Shown here one piece after another: positions 1 to 9,037 of a stretch of DNA of 64,000 bases (positions within the stretch are counted from its first letter, which is position 1; each line of letters opens with the position of its first letter). A program made the position numbers and the translations under genes. This DNA is from Saprospiraceae bacterium (GTDB lineage Bacteria > Bacteroidota > Bacteroidia > Chitinophagales > Saprospiraceae), in NCBI GenBank assembly GCA_020629715.1, contig JAHDCU010000010.1:1-64000 (forward strand), read 5' to 3'. Below the pieces are notes generated by a model, which was not told the DNA's origin, did no database searches, and saw nothing but the letters and a program-made list of their open reading frames with translations.

Positions 1-51
1 AGCAGCTGATTTGTAATCAGCGGGTCGGGGGTTCGAATCCCTCCATCGGCT
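1..51 (+). tRNA. tRNA-Thr (anticodon TGT), 5' end cut by window
   Basis: Only the anticodon arm onward is present. The anticodon stem-loop reads GCTGA-TTTGTAA-TCAGC, giving anticodon TGT (Thr). It is followed by a T arm with the loop TTCGAAT and a 3' acceptor strand CATCGGC. The CCA end is not encoded: the bases after the discriminator T are CA. It is the first of four tRNAs ahead of tuf. Confidence 0.93.
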
Positions 52-83
52 CAGATTAATTTGACATATTATCAAACAACTAC

Positions 84-168
84 GGGGGTGCGCCACAGTT
101 GGAGAGGTGGGCTGGACTGTAAATCCAGTGCTTCGGCTGAGTAGGTTCGAATCCTACCACCCCCACCA
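84..168 (+). tRNA. tRNA-Tyr (anticodon GTA)
   Basis: The acceptor strands GGGGGTG (84-90) and CACCCCC (158-164) pair perfectly. The anticodon loop CTGTAAA gives GTA (Tyr), and a long variable arm (class II) precedes the T arm. The discriminator is A (165) and CCA is encoded at 166-168, which is not the case for the other four tRNAs in this window. Confidence 0.97.
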
Positions 169-223
169 CTTTTTTATAATTGGTTCTCGTAGTTGGACCA
201 AATTGGTATGTATAGTTCAATTT

Positions 224-296
224 GCGGGAGTAGCTCAGTTGGTAGAGCATCAGCCTTCCAAGCTGAGGGTCGCGGGTTCGAGTCTCGTCTCCCGCT
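224..296 (+). tRNA. tRNA-Gly (anticodon TCC)
   Basis: The acceptor GCGGGAG (224-230) pairs with CTCCCGC (289-295). The anticodon loop CTTCCAA gives TCC (Gly). The D arm (AGCTCAGTTGGTAGAGC) and the T loop (TTCGAGT) are canonical. CCA is not encoded. It lies between tRNA-Tyr and tRNA-Thr(GGT) in the tuf-proximal cluster. Confidence 0.97.
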
Positions 297-380
297 CAAT
301 TTGGTGATAATTTTGAAAACAATATTTTTGTTGATATTGGGATTAAGATACAAATTGTATCTCCGTATTTTTTACCTAAA

Positions 381-452
<72 letters not shown>

Positions 453-531
453 CAATAAGGTTGTTTTCTTTTTAAACAAGGAATAAAGAACATTTTATAA
501 TTAATTAATTTATCTATTTAAATTATTTCTG

Positions 532-1728
532 ATGGCTAAAGAAACTTTTGCACGTACCAAGCCCCACGTAAACGTCGGTACTATAGGTCACGTTGATCAC
601 GGTAAGACTACATTGACAGCTGCCATCACATATGTACTGTCAAAAGATGGTCTTGCTGAGAAAAAAGATTATGATTCAATCGATGGAGCTCCTGAAGAAA
701 AGGAAAGAGGTATTACGATTAATACTGCTCACGTTGAATACGAAACAGGTAACAGGCACTATGCTCACGTAGATTGTCCAGGTCACGCCGATTATGTAAA
801 GAACATGGTAACAGGTGCTGCACAAATGGACGGAGCGATTCTTGTAGTTGCTGCTACTGACGGTCCAATGCCTCAAACAAGAGAGCATATCCTTCTTTGT
901 AGACAAGTTGGTGTACCTAAGATCGTTGTATTTATGAATAAAGTTGACCTTGTAGATGATGAGGAGATGCTTGAGCTTGTTGAGATGGAAGTAAGAGAGC
1001 TTCTTGATCAGTATGAGTTTGATGGCGACGGTTCTTCTGTTATTCAAGGTTCTGCACTCAAAGCATTAGAAGATGATGCTAATGGTGTTGCTCAAATTCA
1101 AGCTCTTATGGCTGCTGTTGATGCAGATATTCCTGAGCCGGTAAGAGATGTAGATAAGCCTTTCTTAATGCCTATAGAGGATGTATTCTCTATTACTGGT
1201 AGAGGTACTGTGGCAACGGGTAGAATTGAAAGAGGTGTTATCAATACTGGAGATCCTGTTGAGATTGTTGGTATGATGGATAAAGAAGAGAAGCCACTTA
1301 CTTCGACAATTACAGGAGTTGAGATGTTCAGAAAGATACTGGAAAGAGGTGAAGCTGGTGATAATGCTGGTCTGCTTCTTAGAGGTATTGATAAAAATGA
1401 CATCAAAAGAGGAATGGTTATCGTTAAGCCTGGTTCAGTTACCCCTCACCACCACTTCAAGTGTGAAGTATATGTTTTAGGTAAAGATGAAGGTGGACGT
1501 CACACTCCTTTCTTTAATGGTTATAGACCTCAATTCTACTTCAGAACAACTGACGTAACAGGTGATGTGAAGTTAGCTGATGGTGTAGAAATGGTAATGC
1601 CTGGTGATAACGTAACATTAGAGGTTTCCTTGATTAATCCTATTGCAATGGAAAAAGGTCTACGTTTTGCGATCAGAGAAGGTGGTAGAACTGTGGGTGC
1701 AGGTCAGGTTACTGAAATTATTGCATAA
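532..1728 (+). CDS. tuf: elongation factor Tu
   Basis: EF-Tu is the GTPase that delivers aminoacyl-tRNA to the ribosome in the cytoplasm. The 398-residue product has the usual length and domains: a GTP-binding domain with G1 GHVDHGKT (residues 19-26), the switch I region ending in [10 protein letters not shown]3 DCPGHADY near residue 81 and G4 NKVD near 136. The two beta-barrel domains follow, with typical blocks such as [13 protein letters not shown] and [13 protein letters not shown]. The start is ATG at 532 (MAKETF), as in most bacteria. It lies behind four tRNAs and ahead of tRNA-Trp, and a hairpin at 1779-1814 probably ends or weakens the transcript. Identification is essentially certain. 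Confidence 0.99.
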   Translation: MAKETFARTKPHVNVGTIGHVDHGKTTLTAAITYVLSKDGLAEKKDYDSIDGAPEEKERGITINTAHVEYETGNRHYAHVDCPGHADYVKNMVTGAAQMDGAILVVAATDGPMPQTREHILLCRQVGVPKIVVFMNKVDLVDDEEMLELVEMEVRELLDQYEFDGDGSSVIQGSALKALEDDANGVAQIQALMAAVDADIPEPVRDVDKPFLMPIEDVFSITGRGTVATGRIERGVINTGDPVEIVGMMDKEEKPLTSTITGVEMFRKILERGEAGDNAGLLLRGIDKNDIKRGMVIVKPGSVTPHHHFKCEVYVLGKDEGGRHTPFFNGYRPQFYFRTTDVTGDVKLADGVEMVMPGDNVTLEVSLINPIAMEKGLRFAIREGGRTVGAGQVTEIIA

Positions 1729-1778
1729 TTAATATTTGTTTATCGCCTCTTGCGGCGGTAAAGATGTATTGAAATATA

Positions 1779-1814
1779 AAAATTAAGTATCCGCTTTTGC
1801 GGGTGCTTAATTTT
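1779..1814 (+). terminator. hairpin terminator after tuf
   Basis: The outer arms AAAATTAAG (1779-1787) and CTTAATTTT (1806-1814) are perfectly complementary. They are continued by an inner CCGC/GCGGG stem around a TTTT loop, and the 3' arm ends in a T-run. It lies 51 bp after tuf and before tRNA-Trp, so it fits an intrinsic terminator or attenuator separating tuf from the downstream operon. Confidence 0.7.
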
Positions 1815-1848
1815 AGTTTATAGACCAGTACTGTCTGGTTTAAGTTCT

Positions 1849-1919
1849 ACGGGCATAGTTCAATGGTAGAATAGAGGTCTCCAAAACCTTTGATCTGGGT
1901 TCGAATCCTAGTGCCCGTG
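1849..1919 (+). tRNA. tRNA-Trp (anticodon CCA)
   Basis: The acceptor ACGGGCA (1849-1855) pairs with TGCCCGT (1912-1918) and the discriminator is G (1919). The anticodon loop CTCCAAA gives CCA (Trp). The T loop TTCGAAT is canonical and CCA is not encoded. It sits between tuf and secE. Confidence 0.96.
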
Positions 1920-1954
1920 CTAATATTTTTGGTTTCTCTGCTTTTGCAAAGATT

Positions 1955-1962
1955 TATTTTTG
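1955..1962 (+). promoter_or_regulatory. candidate -7 box for the secE-nusG-ribosomal operon
   Basis: TATTTTTG matches the Bacteroidota -7 consensus TAnnTTTG exactly. A T-rich TTTTTGG lies about 24 bp upstream as a possible -33 element. Transcription would start near 1968, leaving a leader of about 40 nt before the secE ATG at 2008. This also argues against a TTG start at 1960 for secE. Confidence 0.45.
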
Positions 1963-2007
1963 AATAACTATGATCTTGAAGAAGATCATATTAGAATACA
2001 ACATATC

Positions 2008-2202
2008 ATGGATAATGTGATTTTATACATCAAAGAGAGCTATAACGAGCTTTTGCACAAGGTTACCTGGCCAACTTGGTCTGATCTACTGGCAAGTGCT
2101 AGACTAGTATTAATAGGTACTATTATTATTGCTCTTGTCGTGTTTTTGATGGATGCCGTGTTCAAAGGTATTTTGGAGCCACTTTACGAAATATTAAAGT
2201 AG
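2008..2202 (+). CDS. secE: preprotein translocase subunit SecE
   Basis: SecE is the small clamp subunit of the SecYEG protein-export channel in the inner membrane. The 64-residue product has the short single-spanning form usual in this phylum: an amphipathic segment with the conserved ELLHKVTWPTW motif, then one hydrophobic helix (about residues 32-52). The frame is open to a TTG at 1960. I chose ATG 2008 because it gives the family's usual N-terminus (MDNVILYIKES) and lies downstream of a good promoter box. nusG follows 9 bp later, the classical secE-nusG pairing. Confidence 0.94.
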   Translation: MDNVILYIKESYNELLHKVTWPTWSDLLASARLVLIGTIIIALVVFLMDAVFKGILEPLYEILK

Positions 2203-2211
2203 CACAAAGGT

Positions 2212-2760
2212 ATGTCTGAAGATAGAAAGTGGTATTCGCTCCGAGTTATTAGCGGTAAAGAAAAGAAGATTAAGGAAAGGATTGAATTAGAGATTCAAAG
2301 AAATTCCTGGTCTGAATCTGTTACACAAGTATTAGTTCCGAGTGAAAAAGTATATAAGATACGTGCGGGTAAAAAAGTTATTCTAGAACGTAATATTCTT
2401 CCAGGCTATATTTTAATAGAGGCAGTTACAGGTCGTTTCTCAGGTGAGATAATTCAGACTATTGCTAACATGCCTAATGTTATTCATTTTCTTGGTAGAA
2501 CCAATCCTATACCTATGCAGCAGTCTGAAGCGAATAGAATGCTGGGTAAAGTGGATGAGTCCTCTGAGGTTGGTGAAGCATTGATAGAGCCATTTATCGT
2601 TGGTGAGACTGTTAAAATTATTGATGGTCCATTCAAAGATTTTGTTGGTGACATCAAGGAAGTGAACGAAGAGAAAAAGAAACTTAAGGTAATTGTAAAG
2701 ATTTTTGGACGTGGTACTGAGGTTGAGCTAAACTTCATGCAAGTCGATAAACAAACATAA
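2212..2760 (+). CDS. nusG: transcription termination/antitermination factor NusG
   Basis: NusG binds RNA polymerase and modulates elongation, pausing and Rho-dependent termination. The 182 residues comprise the NGN domain ([20 protein letters not shown] at the N-terminus, then ILPGYILIE and NVIHFLGR) and a C-terminal KOW domain ([22 protein letters not shown], about residues 130-152). The length is typical for Bacteroidota. The gene follows secE by 9 bp and precedes rplK by 10 bp, so these are cotranscribed. Confidence 0.98.
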   Translation: MSEDRKWYSLRVISGKEKKIKERIELEIQRNSWSESVTQVLVPSEKVYKIRAGKKVILERNILPGYILIEAVTGRFSGEIIQTIANMPNVIHFLGRTNPIPMQQSEANRMLGKVDESSEVGEALIEPFIVGETVKIIDGPFKDFVGDIKEVNEEKKKLKVIVKIFGRGTEVELNFMQVDKQT

Positions 2761-2770
2761 AGTCAAGAAG

Positions 2771-3214
2771 ATGGCTAAAGAAATTGATGGTTTTATTAAG
2801 TTACAAGTAAGAGGCGGTTCTGCTAACCCTTCTCCTCCAGTTGGTCCTGCACTTGGTGCAAAAGGGGTCAATATTATGGAATTCTGTAAGCGTTTTAACG
2901 CAAAAACAGAAGATGCTCGTGGTCAATTACTCCCAGTAGTAATTACAGTTTTTAAAGACAAATCGTTTGAATTTGTTATCAAAACACCACCAGCAGCAAT
3001 CCAGTTGATGGAAAAAGCTAAACTTAAAAAAGGTAGCCCTGAGTCTAACCGTAATAAAGTCGGTTCTGTCACTTGGGATGATGTTCGTGCAATTGCTGAG
3101 AACAAAATGCCTGATTTAAATGCTTTTACTATTGAAAGTGGAATGAAAATGGTAGCGGGTACGGCTAGAAGTATGGGAGTTACCATTAATGGTACACCTC
3201 CTTGGGAAGCTTAG
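2771..3214 (+). CDS. rplK: 50S ribosomal protein L11
   Basis: L11 forms the base of the GTPase-associated stalk of the large ribosomal subunit together with L10 and L12. The 147-residue protein shows the family signatures: an N-terminal [20 protein letters not shown] segment that contacts 23S r[15 protein letters not shown], and the C-terminal rRNA-binding stretch ending in ARSMGVTI. It follows nusG by 10 bp. A 69-bp gap with a stable hairpin separates it from rplA. Confidence 0.98.
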   Translation: MAKEIDGFIKLQVRGGSANPSPPVGPALGAKGVNIMEFCKRFNAKTEDARGQLLPVVITVFKDKSFEFVIKTPPAAIQLMEKAKLKKGSPESNRNKVGSVTWDDVRAIAENKMPDLNAFTIESGMKMVAGTARSMGVTINGTPPWEA

Positions 3215-3239
3215 TACTTATTAAACCAAATTATCTAAT

Positions 3240-3269
3240 GAGGAAGTCCGTGTCATGGACGTTGACCTC
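3240..3269 (+). promoter_or_regulatory. hairpin between rplK and rplA, candidate L1 autoregulatory site
   Basis: The outer stem GAGG (3240-3243)/CCTC (3266-3269) is separated from the inner stem GTCC (3246-3249)/GGAC (3257-3260) by an asymmetric internal loop (AA on one side, GTTGA on the other). It ends 14 bp before the rplA start. L1 represses its own operon by binding an rRNA-like mRNA hairpin with an asymmetric loop in other bacteria. Assigning this hairpin as that site is inference from position and shape. Confidence 0.4.
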
Positions 3270-3283
3270 GAAAATTATCAATA

Positions 3284-3976
3284 ATGGCAAAATTGTCTAA
3301 AAAGAAAAGAGCTGCACTTGAAAAAGTGGATTCTGAAAAGCTCTACACTTTACAAGATGCAATGAGTCTTGTAAAAGAAGTAAACCTTACAAAATTTGAT
3401 GCCTCGGTAGATTTACATATACGTTTAGGCGTAGATCCTAGAAAGGCTGATCAAGCAATCAGAGGTACCGTTAGCTTACCTAATGGTACAGGTAAATCAA
3501 AACGAGTATTAGTTCTTTGTACTCCAGATAAGGAGGAAGAGGCTAGAGCTGCAGGTGCTGATCATGTTGGGCTTGATGACTATGTTCAGAAAATTCAAGG
3601 AGGATGGACAGATATCGATGTGGTTGTAGCAATGCCAAGTGTCATGGCTAAAGTTGGTCGTATCGGACGTATATTAGGTCCTCGTGGATTGATGCCTAAT
3701 CCAAAGACTGGTACTGTAACTCCTAATGTCGGTGCTGCTGTTGCTGAGGTAAAGAAGGGTAAAATAGCCTTCAGAGTTGATAAATACGGTATCATCCATA
3801 GTTCGGTAGGTAGAGTATCTTTTGATCCTAACAAACTTACAGAAAATGCAAATGAACTTATAAGTACAATAACTAAGATGAAGCCTGCTTCACTCAAAGG
3901 AACATACATGAAATCTATTAGTGTAGCAAGTTCTATGAGTCCAGGCATCAAGATAGATCCTAAATCAATTAGTTAA
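3284..3976 (+). CDS. rplA: 50S ribosomal protein L1
   Basis: L1 forms the mobile L1 stalk at the ribosomal E site and is also a translational repressor in many bacteria. The 230 residues have the expected length and motifs: [20 protein letters not shown] (about residues 37-56), the domain II signature [22 protein letters not shown] (about 124-145) and the C-terminal [12 protein letters not shown]. The ATG at 3284 follows the hairpin described at 3240-3269. rplJ follows 21 bp downstream. Confidence 0.98.
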   Translation: MAKLSKKKRAALEKVDSEKLYTLQDAMSLVKEVNLTKFDASVDLHIRLGVDPRKADQAIRGTVSLPNGTGKSKRVLVLCTPDKEEEARAAGADHVGLDDYVQKIQGGWTDIDVVVAMPSVMAKVGRIGRILGPRGLMPNPKTGTVTPNVGAAVAEVKKGKIAFRVDKYGIIHSSVGRVSFDPNKLTENANELISTITKMKPASLKGTYMKSISVASSMSPGIKIDPKSIS

Positions 3977-3997
3977 TCTTTTTCAAGCACATAAATC

Positions 3998-4522
3998 ATG
4001 ACAAGAACAGAGAAAGAACAAGCGATTGAGCTTTTAAAAGATAAATTCGCAAAAAATCAGTTTTTCTATATTACGGATGCGTCTGCACTGACCGTTGAGC
4101 AAATTTCAAATTTAAGACGTAAGTGTTTTGAAAAAGGTGTAGAGGTACAGGTGGTAAAGAATACACTTGCTAGAAAAGCATTGGAATCTGCGGGTGAGGA
4201 AATGAATTATAGCGGTTTATATGAGTCCTTAAAAGGGCCTACCACAATATTTTTCTCAGAGACAGCTAATCTTCCTGCGAAGATTATAAAAGAATACAGA
4301 AAGAAGCACGATAAACCTGTCTTAAAGGCTGCGTATATCGATTCTGATGTGTTTGAAGGTGATGATACCCTAGAAAGTTTAGCATCACTTAAATCTAAAG
4401 AAGAGCTTATTGGAGAAGTTATTGTACTTCTACAATCACCTATCAAGAATGTTGTTGGAGCACTTAATAGCGGTGGCAACAAATTAGCAGGATTGGTTAA
4501 AGCTCTTCAAGAAAGAGGATAG
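3998..4522 (+). CDS. rplJ: 50S ribosomal protein L10
   Basis: L10 anchors the L7/L12 dimers on 23S rRNA and is needed for factor binding. The 174-residue product has the N-terminal rRNA-binding domain (FFYITDASALTVEQISNLRRKCFEKGVEVQVVKNTLARKAL in essence) and a C-terminal helix for L12 binding (LAGLVKALQERG). Only 21 bp separate it from rplA, so a long L10 leader of the enterobacterial type does not fit in that gap. Confidence 0.97.
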   Translation: MTRTEKEQAIELLKDKFAKNQFFYITDASALTVEQISNLRRKCFEKGVEVQVVKNTLARKALESAGEEMNYSGLYESLKGPTTIFFSETANLPAKIIKEYRKKHDKPVLKAAYIDSDVFEGDDTLESLASLKSKEELIGEVIVLLQSPIKNVVGALNSGGNKLAGLVKALQERG

Positions 4523-4558
4523 TAAAGACTATCAGTATTATTAAATTATTGGCTTCCA

Positions 4559-4571
4559 AGCGTTTAACGCT
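4559..4571 (+). other. small hairpin between rplJ and rplL
   Basis: AGCG-TTTAA-CGCT lies in the 97-bp spacer between rplJ and rplL. It is short and weak with no T-run, so it is unlikely to terminate. It could be a processing or stability element. Function unknown. Confidence 0.3.
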
Positions 4572-4619
4572 ACTCGATAAATTCATATTTATTGATTAAC
4601 AATTTTAAATTATAGTAAA

Positions 4620-4997
4620 ATGGCAGATTTAAAAGCCCTTGCTGATCAGTTAGTTGGTCTTACGGTAAAAGAAGTAAACGAACTAGCAGACATTTTGAAA
4701 GAAGAACATGGTATTGAGCCTGCTGCTGCAGCTGTTGCTGTTGCTGCTGGACCAGGTGCAGGTGGTGGAGACGCTGCTGCTGAAAAAACTGAGTTCGATG
4801 TTATTTTGAACTCTGCTGGCGCAGCTAAGTTAGCAGTAGTGAAAGAGGTGAAAAACCTATTAGGTGTTGGTCTTAAAGAGGCTAAAGAATTGGTTGATGG
4901 TGCCCCAGGTCCTATCAAACAAGGTGTACCAAAAGCAGAGGCTGAGTCTCTCAAGGCTGCTTTAGAGGGTGCAGGTGCAGAAGTTGAATTGAAGTAA
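4620..4997 (+). CDS. rplL: 50S ribosomal protein L7/L12
   Basis: L7/L12 forms the flexible stalk that recruits translational GTPases. The 125-residue acidic protein has the expected three parts: an N-terminal dimerisation helix pair (residues 1-33), an Ala/Gly-rich hinge ([20 protein letters not shown] region, about 34-54) and the C-terminal factor-binding domain with [35 protein letters not shown] and [18 protein letters not shown]. It is separated from rpoB by 171 bp that contain a stable hairpin. Confidence 0.98.
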   Translation: MADLKALADQLVGLTVKEVNELADILKEEHGIEPAAAAVAVAAGPGAGGGDAAAEKTEFDVILNSAGAAKLAVVKEVKNLLGVGLKEAKELVDGAPGPIKQGVPKAEAESLKAALEGAGAEVELK

Positions 4998-5041
4998 TCA
5001 GTTCATCTGGCACTGCAGAATACCTAAAAATATAAAAGAGT

Positions 5042-5076
5042 AATAAGGCTTGTCCGCTTTCAGCGGACGGCCTATT
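5042..5076 (+). promoter_or_regulatory. attenuator-like hairpin between rplL and rpoB
   Basis: AATAAGGC (5042-5049) pairs with GCCTATT (5070-5076), around an inner GTCCGC-TTTCA-GCGGAC stem. A short T-run (TTTTA) follows at 5081-5085. A partial terminator between rplL and rpoB that lowers polymerase expression relative to the stalk protein is known in Escherichia coli. The same role here is inferred from position and structure. Confidence 0.55.
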
Positions 5077-5168
5077 GCTGTTTTATTGACATGCTGAGAC
5101 AACAAAACGTTACAGGTATTAGTTTAATATGTTGGCTCATATCTATTTAACCCATCAAAAAGCTTTTA

Positions 5169-8100
5169 ATGGCATCAACTATGTTATCTGCACAGCGTAA
5201 GGAAAGAGTTAATTTTGGTAAAATTAAATTAGGAACAGAATATCCTGATTTGCTGGAAATTCAACTAAAGTCTTTCCAAGAGTTTTTCCAATTAGAAACA
5301 ACTCCAGAAAATAGAGAAACTGAAGGCTTATTCCGTGTATTCCAAGAGAATTTTCCAATCTCGGACGCTAGAAATATATTCGTTTTAGAATTTTTGGATT
5401 ACTTTATTGACCCTCCTCGTTACACTATTTCGGAGTGTATGCAAAGAGGATTGACCTATAGTGTTCCTTTAAAAGCCAAGTTGAGACTCTCGTGTAACGA
5501 TGAAGAGCACATTGATTTTCAAACTATCGTACAAGACGTATTCTTGGGGAACATTCCTTACATGACACCGAAAGGTACTTTTGTAATCAACGGTGCCGAA
5601 AGAGTCGTCGTTTCACAATTGCACAGATCGCCAGGTGTATTCTTTAGTCAAAGTTTTCACCCTAATGGGTCTAAATTGTACTCGGCTAGAGTCATTCCTT
5701 TTAAGGGAGCTTGGATGGAATTTGCTACAGATATCAATACAGTAATGTATGCGTATATCGATAGAAAGAAAAAATTTCCGGTAACTACTTTATTAAGAGC
5801 TATTGGTTACGATTCTGATAAAGCCATATTGAATATTTTTGGCCTTGCAGAGGAAATTGAAGCAAATAAAGCAGGATTAAAGAAAGCTATTGGACGGAAG
5901 CTTGCGGCTCGAGTACTTAGAAAATGGACGGAAGATTTCGTTGATGAGGATACTGGAGAAGTTGTATCCATAGAACGTAATGAGATTATTCTTGAAAGAG
6001 ATGTCTTTATTGACGAGGAAAACGTGGAGCTTATAAGCGACGCAGGTGTAGAGACCATCATTTTACAGAAAGAGGATATTGATGAAGATTACACAATCAT
6101 CTACAATACTCTCCAAAAAGATCCATCTAGTTCTGAATTAGAAGCGGTAACGCATATATACAGACAACTTAGAGGTACTGATCCACCAGATGAAGACACG
6201 GCTAGGGGTATAATCGATAAGTTATTCTTCTCTGATAAGAGATACAACTTAGGTGAGGTAGGTAGATATAAGATCAACCGTAAGCTAAAATTAGAAATTG
6301 ATAAAGAAACGCTCGTACTTACTAAAGAAGATATCATCAAGATAGTAAGCTATCTAGTAAGATTAATAAACCAAAAAGCAGAACTCGATGATATTGATCA
6401 TTTGAGTAACAGACGTATACGTACTGTTGGTGAGCAGCTTTATGGACAATTTGGTGTAGGTCTTGCACGTATGGCAAGGACTATCCGAGAGCGTATGAAT
6501 GTACGTGACAATGAGGTATTTACGCCTATAGATTTGATCAATGCAAGAACTCTATCCTCAGTGATTAACTCTTTCTTTGGAACAAGTCAATTATCACAGT
6601 TTTTGGATCAAACAAATCCATTGTCTGAGATAACACATAAGAGAAGAATATCGGCTCTAGGACCAGGAGGGCTTTCAAGGGAAAGAGCTGGTTTTGAGGT
6701 AAGAGACGTTCACTACTCTCACTACGGTCGTCTTTGTACAATTGAGACTCCAGAAGGTCCTAATATTGGGTTGATATCTACACTCTGTGTACATGCGAAG
6801 GTCAACAAAATGGGATTCTTAGAAACTCCTTACCAAAAGGTAGAAGCAGGTAAAGTGACAGTAGGACAGCCTGCTGATTACCTATCTGCAGAAATGGAGG
6901 ATTTCAAGAGAATTGCCCAGGCTAATGCAACAGTCGATGAAAAAGGAGCTTTCCTTTCTGATCGTATTAAGTGTAGAGAACACGGTGATTTCCCAGTATT
7001 AGCACCGGATGAAATAGAATATATCGATGTTGCACCTAACCAAATTGTTGGTGTATCTGCATCATTAATTCCATTCTTAGAAAATGATGATGCCAACAGA
7101 GCCTTGATGGGATCTAACATGCAACGTCAAGCTGTTCCTCTTGTAAAACCTCGTTCTCCAATTGTAGGTACGGGTATTGAGCAGAGAGTTGCGCAGGATT
7201 CACGTATGTTGATTAATGCTGAAGGTGATGGTATTGTAGAATATGTTGATGCTAATGAAATTCACATTAATTATGACAGAACAGAAGAAGATCAATTGAT
7301 ATCTTTTGAGGATAGTTTGAAGAAATATGACCTAATCAAATTTAGAAGAACCAACCAAGGGACTTGTATCAATTTGAAGCCAATTGTAAGAAAAGGTGAT
7401 CGAGTATCTAAAGGTACATTACTTTGTGAAGGTTATGCGACTGAAAAGGGTGAGCTTGCGTTAGGTCAAAACTTAAAAGTAGCATTCATGCCTTGGCAAG
7501 GATACAACTTTGAGGATGCGATCGTATTATCTGAGAGGGTAGTAAGAGAAGACATATTTACTTCATTGCACATAGAAAATTTCGAATTAGACGTAAGAGA
7601 TACGAAACTAGGTGAAGAAGAATTGACTAATGATATTCCAAATGTTAGTGAAGATGCTACTAAGGATCTTGATGAAAATGGTATTATCAGAGTAGGAGCT
7701 TGGGTTAATGAAGGAAATATCCTTATTGGAAAGATTACACCTAAGGGTGAATCCGATCCAACGCCAGAAGAAAAACTACTTAGAGCAATCTTTGGTGATA
7801 AAGCCGGCGATGTGAAAGATGCATCGCTTAAAGCACCACCAAGTAGCAAAGGTGTGATTATTGGAAAGCAGCTTTTCGCTCGTGCTAAAAAGGATAAATT
7901 CCAAAAAGTGCAGGAAAAAGAATTGCTATCTAAACTTGAAGATTCTCATGCAATTTCTCTGAATGAGCTCAAAACAATCCTTATCGATAAGTTGATGACT
8001 TTCCTAAAGGGTAAAGTTTCTCAAGGAGTCATGAGTCTCTATAATGAAGAAGTAATTCCAAAAGGAACTAAGTTTTCAGCCAAGGTATTGAAAGAAGTTG

Positions 8101-8987
8101 ATTACTCTACAGTTGATTATTCAGGTTGGGTAAGAGACGATAGTGTGAATGTACTGATCGCTAGATTACTGCATAACTACAGCATCAAGGTCAATGAAGA
8201 AGTAGGTCGTTATAGAAGAGAAAACTTTAATATTAGTATCGGGGATGAGTTACCAGCAGGAGTTTTAAAGCTTGCAAAGGTGTACATGGCTAAGAAGCGT
8301 AAACTAAAAGTAGGGGATAAGCTTGCAGGTCGTCACGGTAACAAAGGTATTGTATCTAGAATCGTACGTCAGGAAGATATGCCATTCTTAGAGGATGGTA
8401 CTCCAGTAGATATCGTACTTAACCCACTGGGTGTACCATCTAGGATGAACCTAGGACAAATCTTCGAAACCGTACTAGGGTGGGCTGGAGAGAAACTTGA
8501 TCTTAAGTTTTCTACACCAATCTTCGACGGAGCTAGTTTAGGTGAAATCGATGAATACGTTAAGAAAGCTGATTTACCCTCATTAGGTCAAACATATCTA
8601 TACGATGGTGGTACAGGAGATAAATTCCACCAACAGGCTACAGTAGGTATCATTTACATGTTGAAATTATCACACATGGTAGATGATAAGATGCATGCAA
8701 GGTCTATAGGACCCTACTCATTGATCACACAGCAGCCATTAGGTGGTAAAGCACAGTTTGGTGGACAGCGTTTCGGTGAGATGGAAGTATGGGCACTAGA
8801 GGCATTTGGTGCATCAAATATATTACGAGAGCTATTGACAATTAAGTCAGATGATATTATTGGAAGAGCTAAGGCATACGAAGCTATTGTGAAAGGTGAA
8901 AACCTTCCAGAGCCAAATATTCCAGAGTCATTCAATGTATTAATACACGAATTGAGAGGTCTTGCATTGGATGTTAAATTCAATTAA
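5169..8987 (+). CDS. rpoB: DNA-directed RNA polymerase subunit beta
   Basis: RpoB forms one pincer of core RNA polymerase and part of the active centre. The 1272-residue product is full length. The rifampicin-binding cluster ([23 protein letters not shown], then [18 protein letters not shown], around residues 475-515) carries D, H and S at the positions corresponding to E. coli 516, 526 and 531, so it looks sensitive-type. The flap and switch regions and the C-terminal [21 protein letters not shown] block are intact. ATG 5169 is taken as the start; a second Met lies four codons in. rpoC follows 50 bp later. Confidence 0.99.
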   Translation: MASTMLSAQRKERVNFGKIKLGTEYPDLLEIQLKSFQEFFQLETTPENRETEGLFRVFQENFPISDARNIFVLEFLDYFIDPPRYTISECMQRGLTYSVPLKAKLRLSCNDEEHIDFQTIVQDVFLGNIPYMTPKGTFVINGAERVVVSQLHRSPGVFFSQSFHPNGSKLYSARVIPFKGAWMEFATDINTVMYAYIDRKKKFPVTTLLRAIGYDSDKAILNIFGLAEEIEANKAGLKKAIGRKLAARVLRKWTEDFVDEDTGEVVSIERNEIILERDVFIDEENVELISDAGVETIILQKEDIDEDYTIIYNTLQKDPSSSELEAVTHIYRQLRGTDPPDEDTARGIIDKLFFSDKRYNLGEVGRYKINRKLKLEIDKETLVLTKEDIIKIVSYLVRLINQKAELDDIDHLSNRRIRTVGEQLYGQFGVGLARMARTIRERMNVRDNEVFTPIDLINARTLSSVINSFFGTSQLSQFLDQTNPLSEITHKRRISALGPGGLSRERAGFEVRDVHYSHYGRLCTIETPEGPNIGLISTLCVHAKVNKMGFLETPYQKVEAGKVTVGQPADYLSAEMEDFKRIAQANATVDEKGAFLSDRIKCREHGDFPVLAPDEIEYIDVAPNQIVGVSASLIPFLENDDANRALMGSNMQRQAVPLVKPRSPIVGTGIEQRVAQDSRMLINAEGDGIVEYVDANEIHINYDRTEEDQLISFEDSLKKYDLIKFRRTNQGTCINLKPIVRKGDRVSKGTLLCEGYATEKGELALGQNLKVAFMPWQGYNFEDAIVLSERVVREDIFTSLHIENFELDVRDTKLGEEELTNDIPNVSEDATKDLDENGIIRVGAWVNEGNILIGKITPKGESDPTPEEKLLRAIFGDKAGDVKDASLKAPPSSKGVIIGKQLFARAKKDKFQKVQEKELLSKLEDSHAISLNELKTILIDKLMTFLKGKVSQGVMSLYNEEVIPKGTKFSAKVLKEVDYSTVDYSGWVRDDSVNVLIARLLHNYSIKVNEEVGRYRRENFNISIGDELPAGVLKLAKVYMAKKRKLKVGDKLAGRHGNKGIVSRIVRQEDMPFLEDGTPVDIVLNPLGVPSRMNLGQIFETVLGWAGEKLDLKFSTPIFDGASLGEIDEYVKKADLPSLGQTYLYDGGTGDKFHQQATVGIIYMLKLSHMVDDKMHARSIGPYSLITQQPLGGKAQFGGQRFGEMEVWALEAFGASNILRELLTIKSDDIIGRAKAYEAIVKGENLPEPNIPESFNVLIHELRGLALDVKFN

Positions 8988-9037
8988 GCAAGCTGGGTTT
9001 ATTAATCATTTTTAATTAAGATCTAATTAAATAGACT

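Noticed and set aside
1960-2007. TTG-initiated longer secE
   Set aside because: The TTG overlaps an exact -7 promoter box and the added residues are not family-like; ATG 2008 is preferred.
676-4954. Long minus-strand open frames opposite tuf, nusG and the ribosomal protein genes
   Set aside because: They lie entirely antisense to highly conserved genes, with low-complexity Ser/Leu/Ile-rich products typical of shadow frames.
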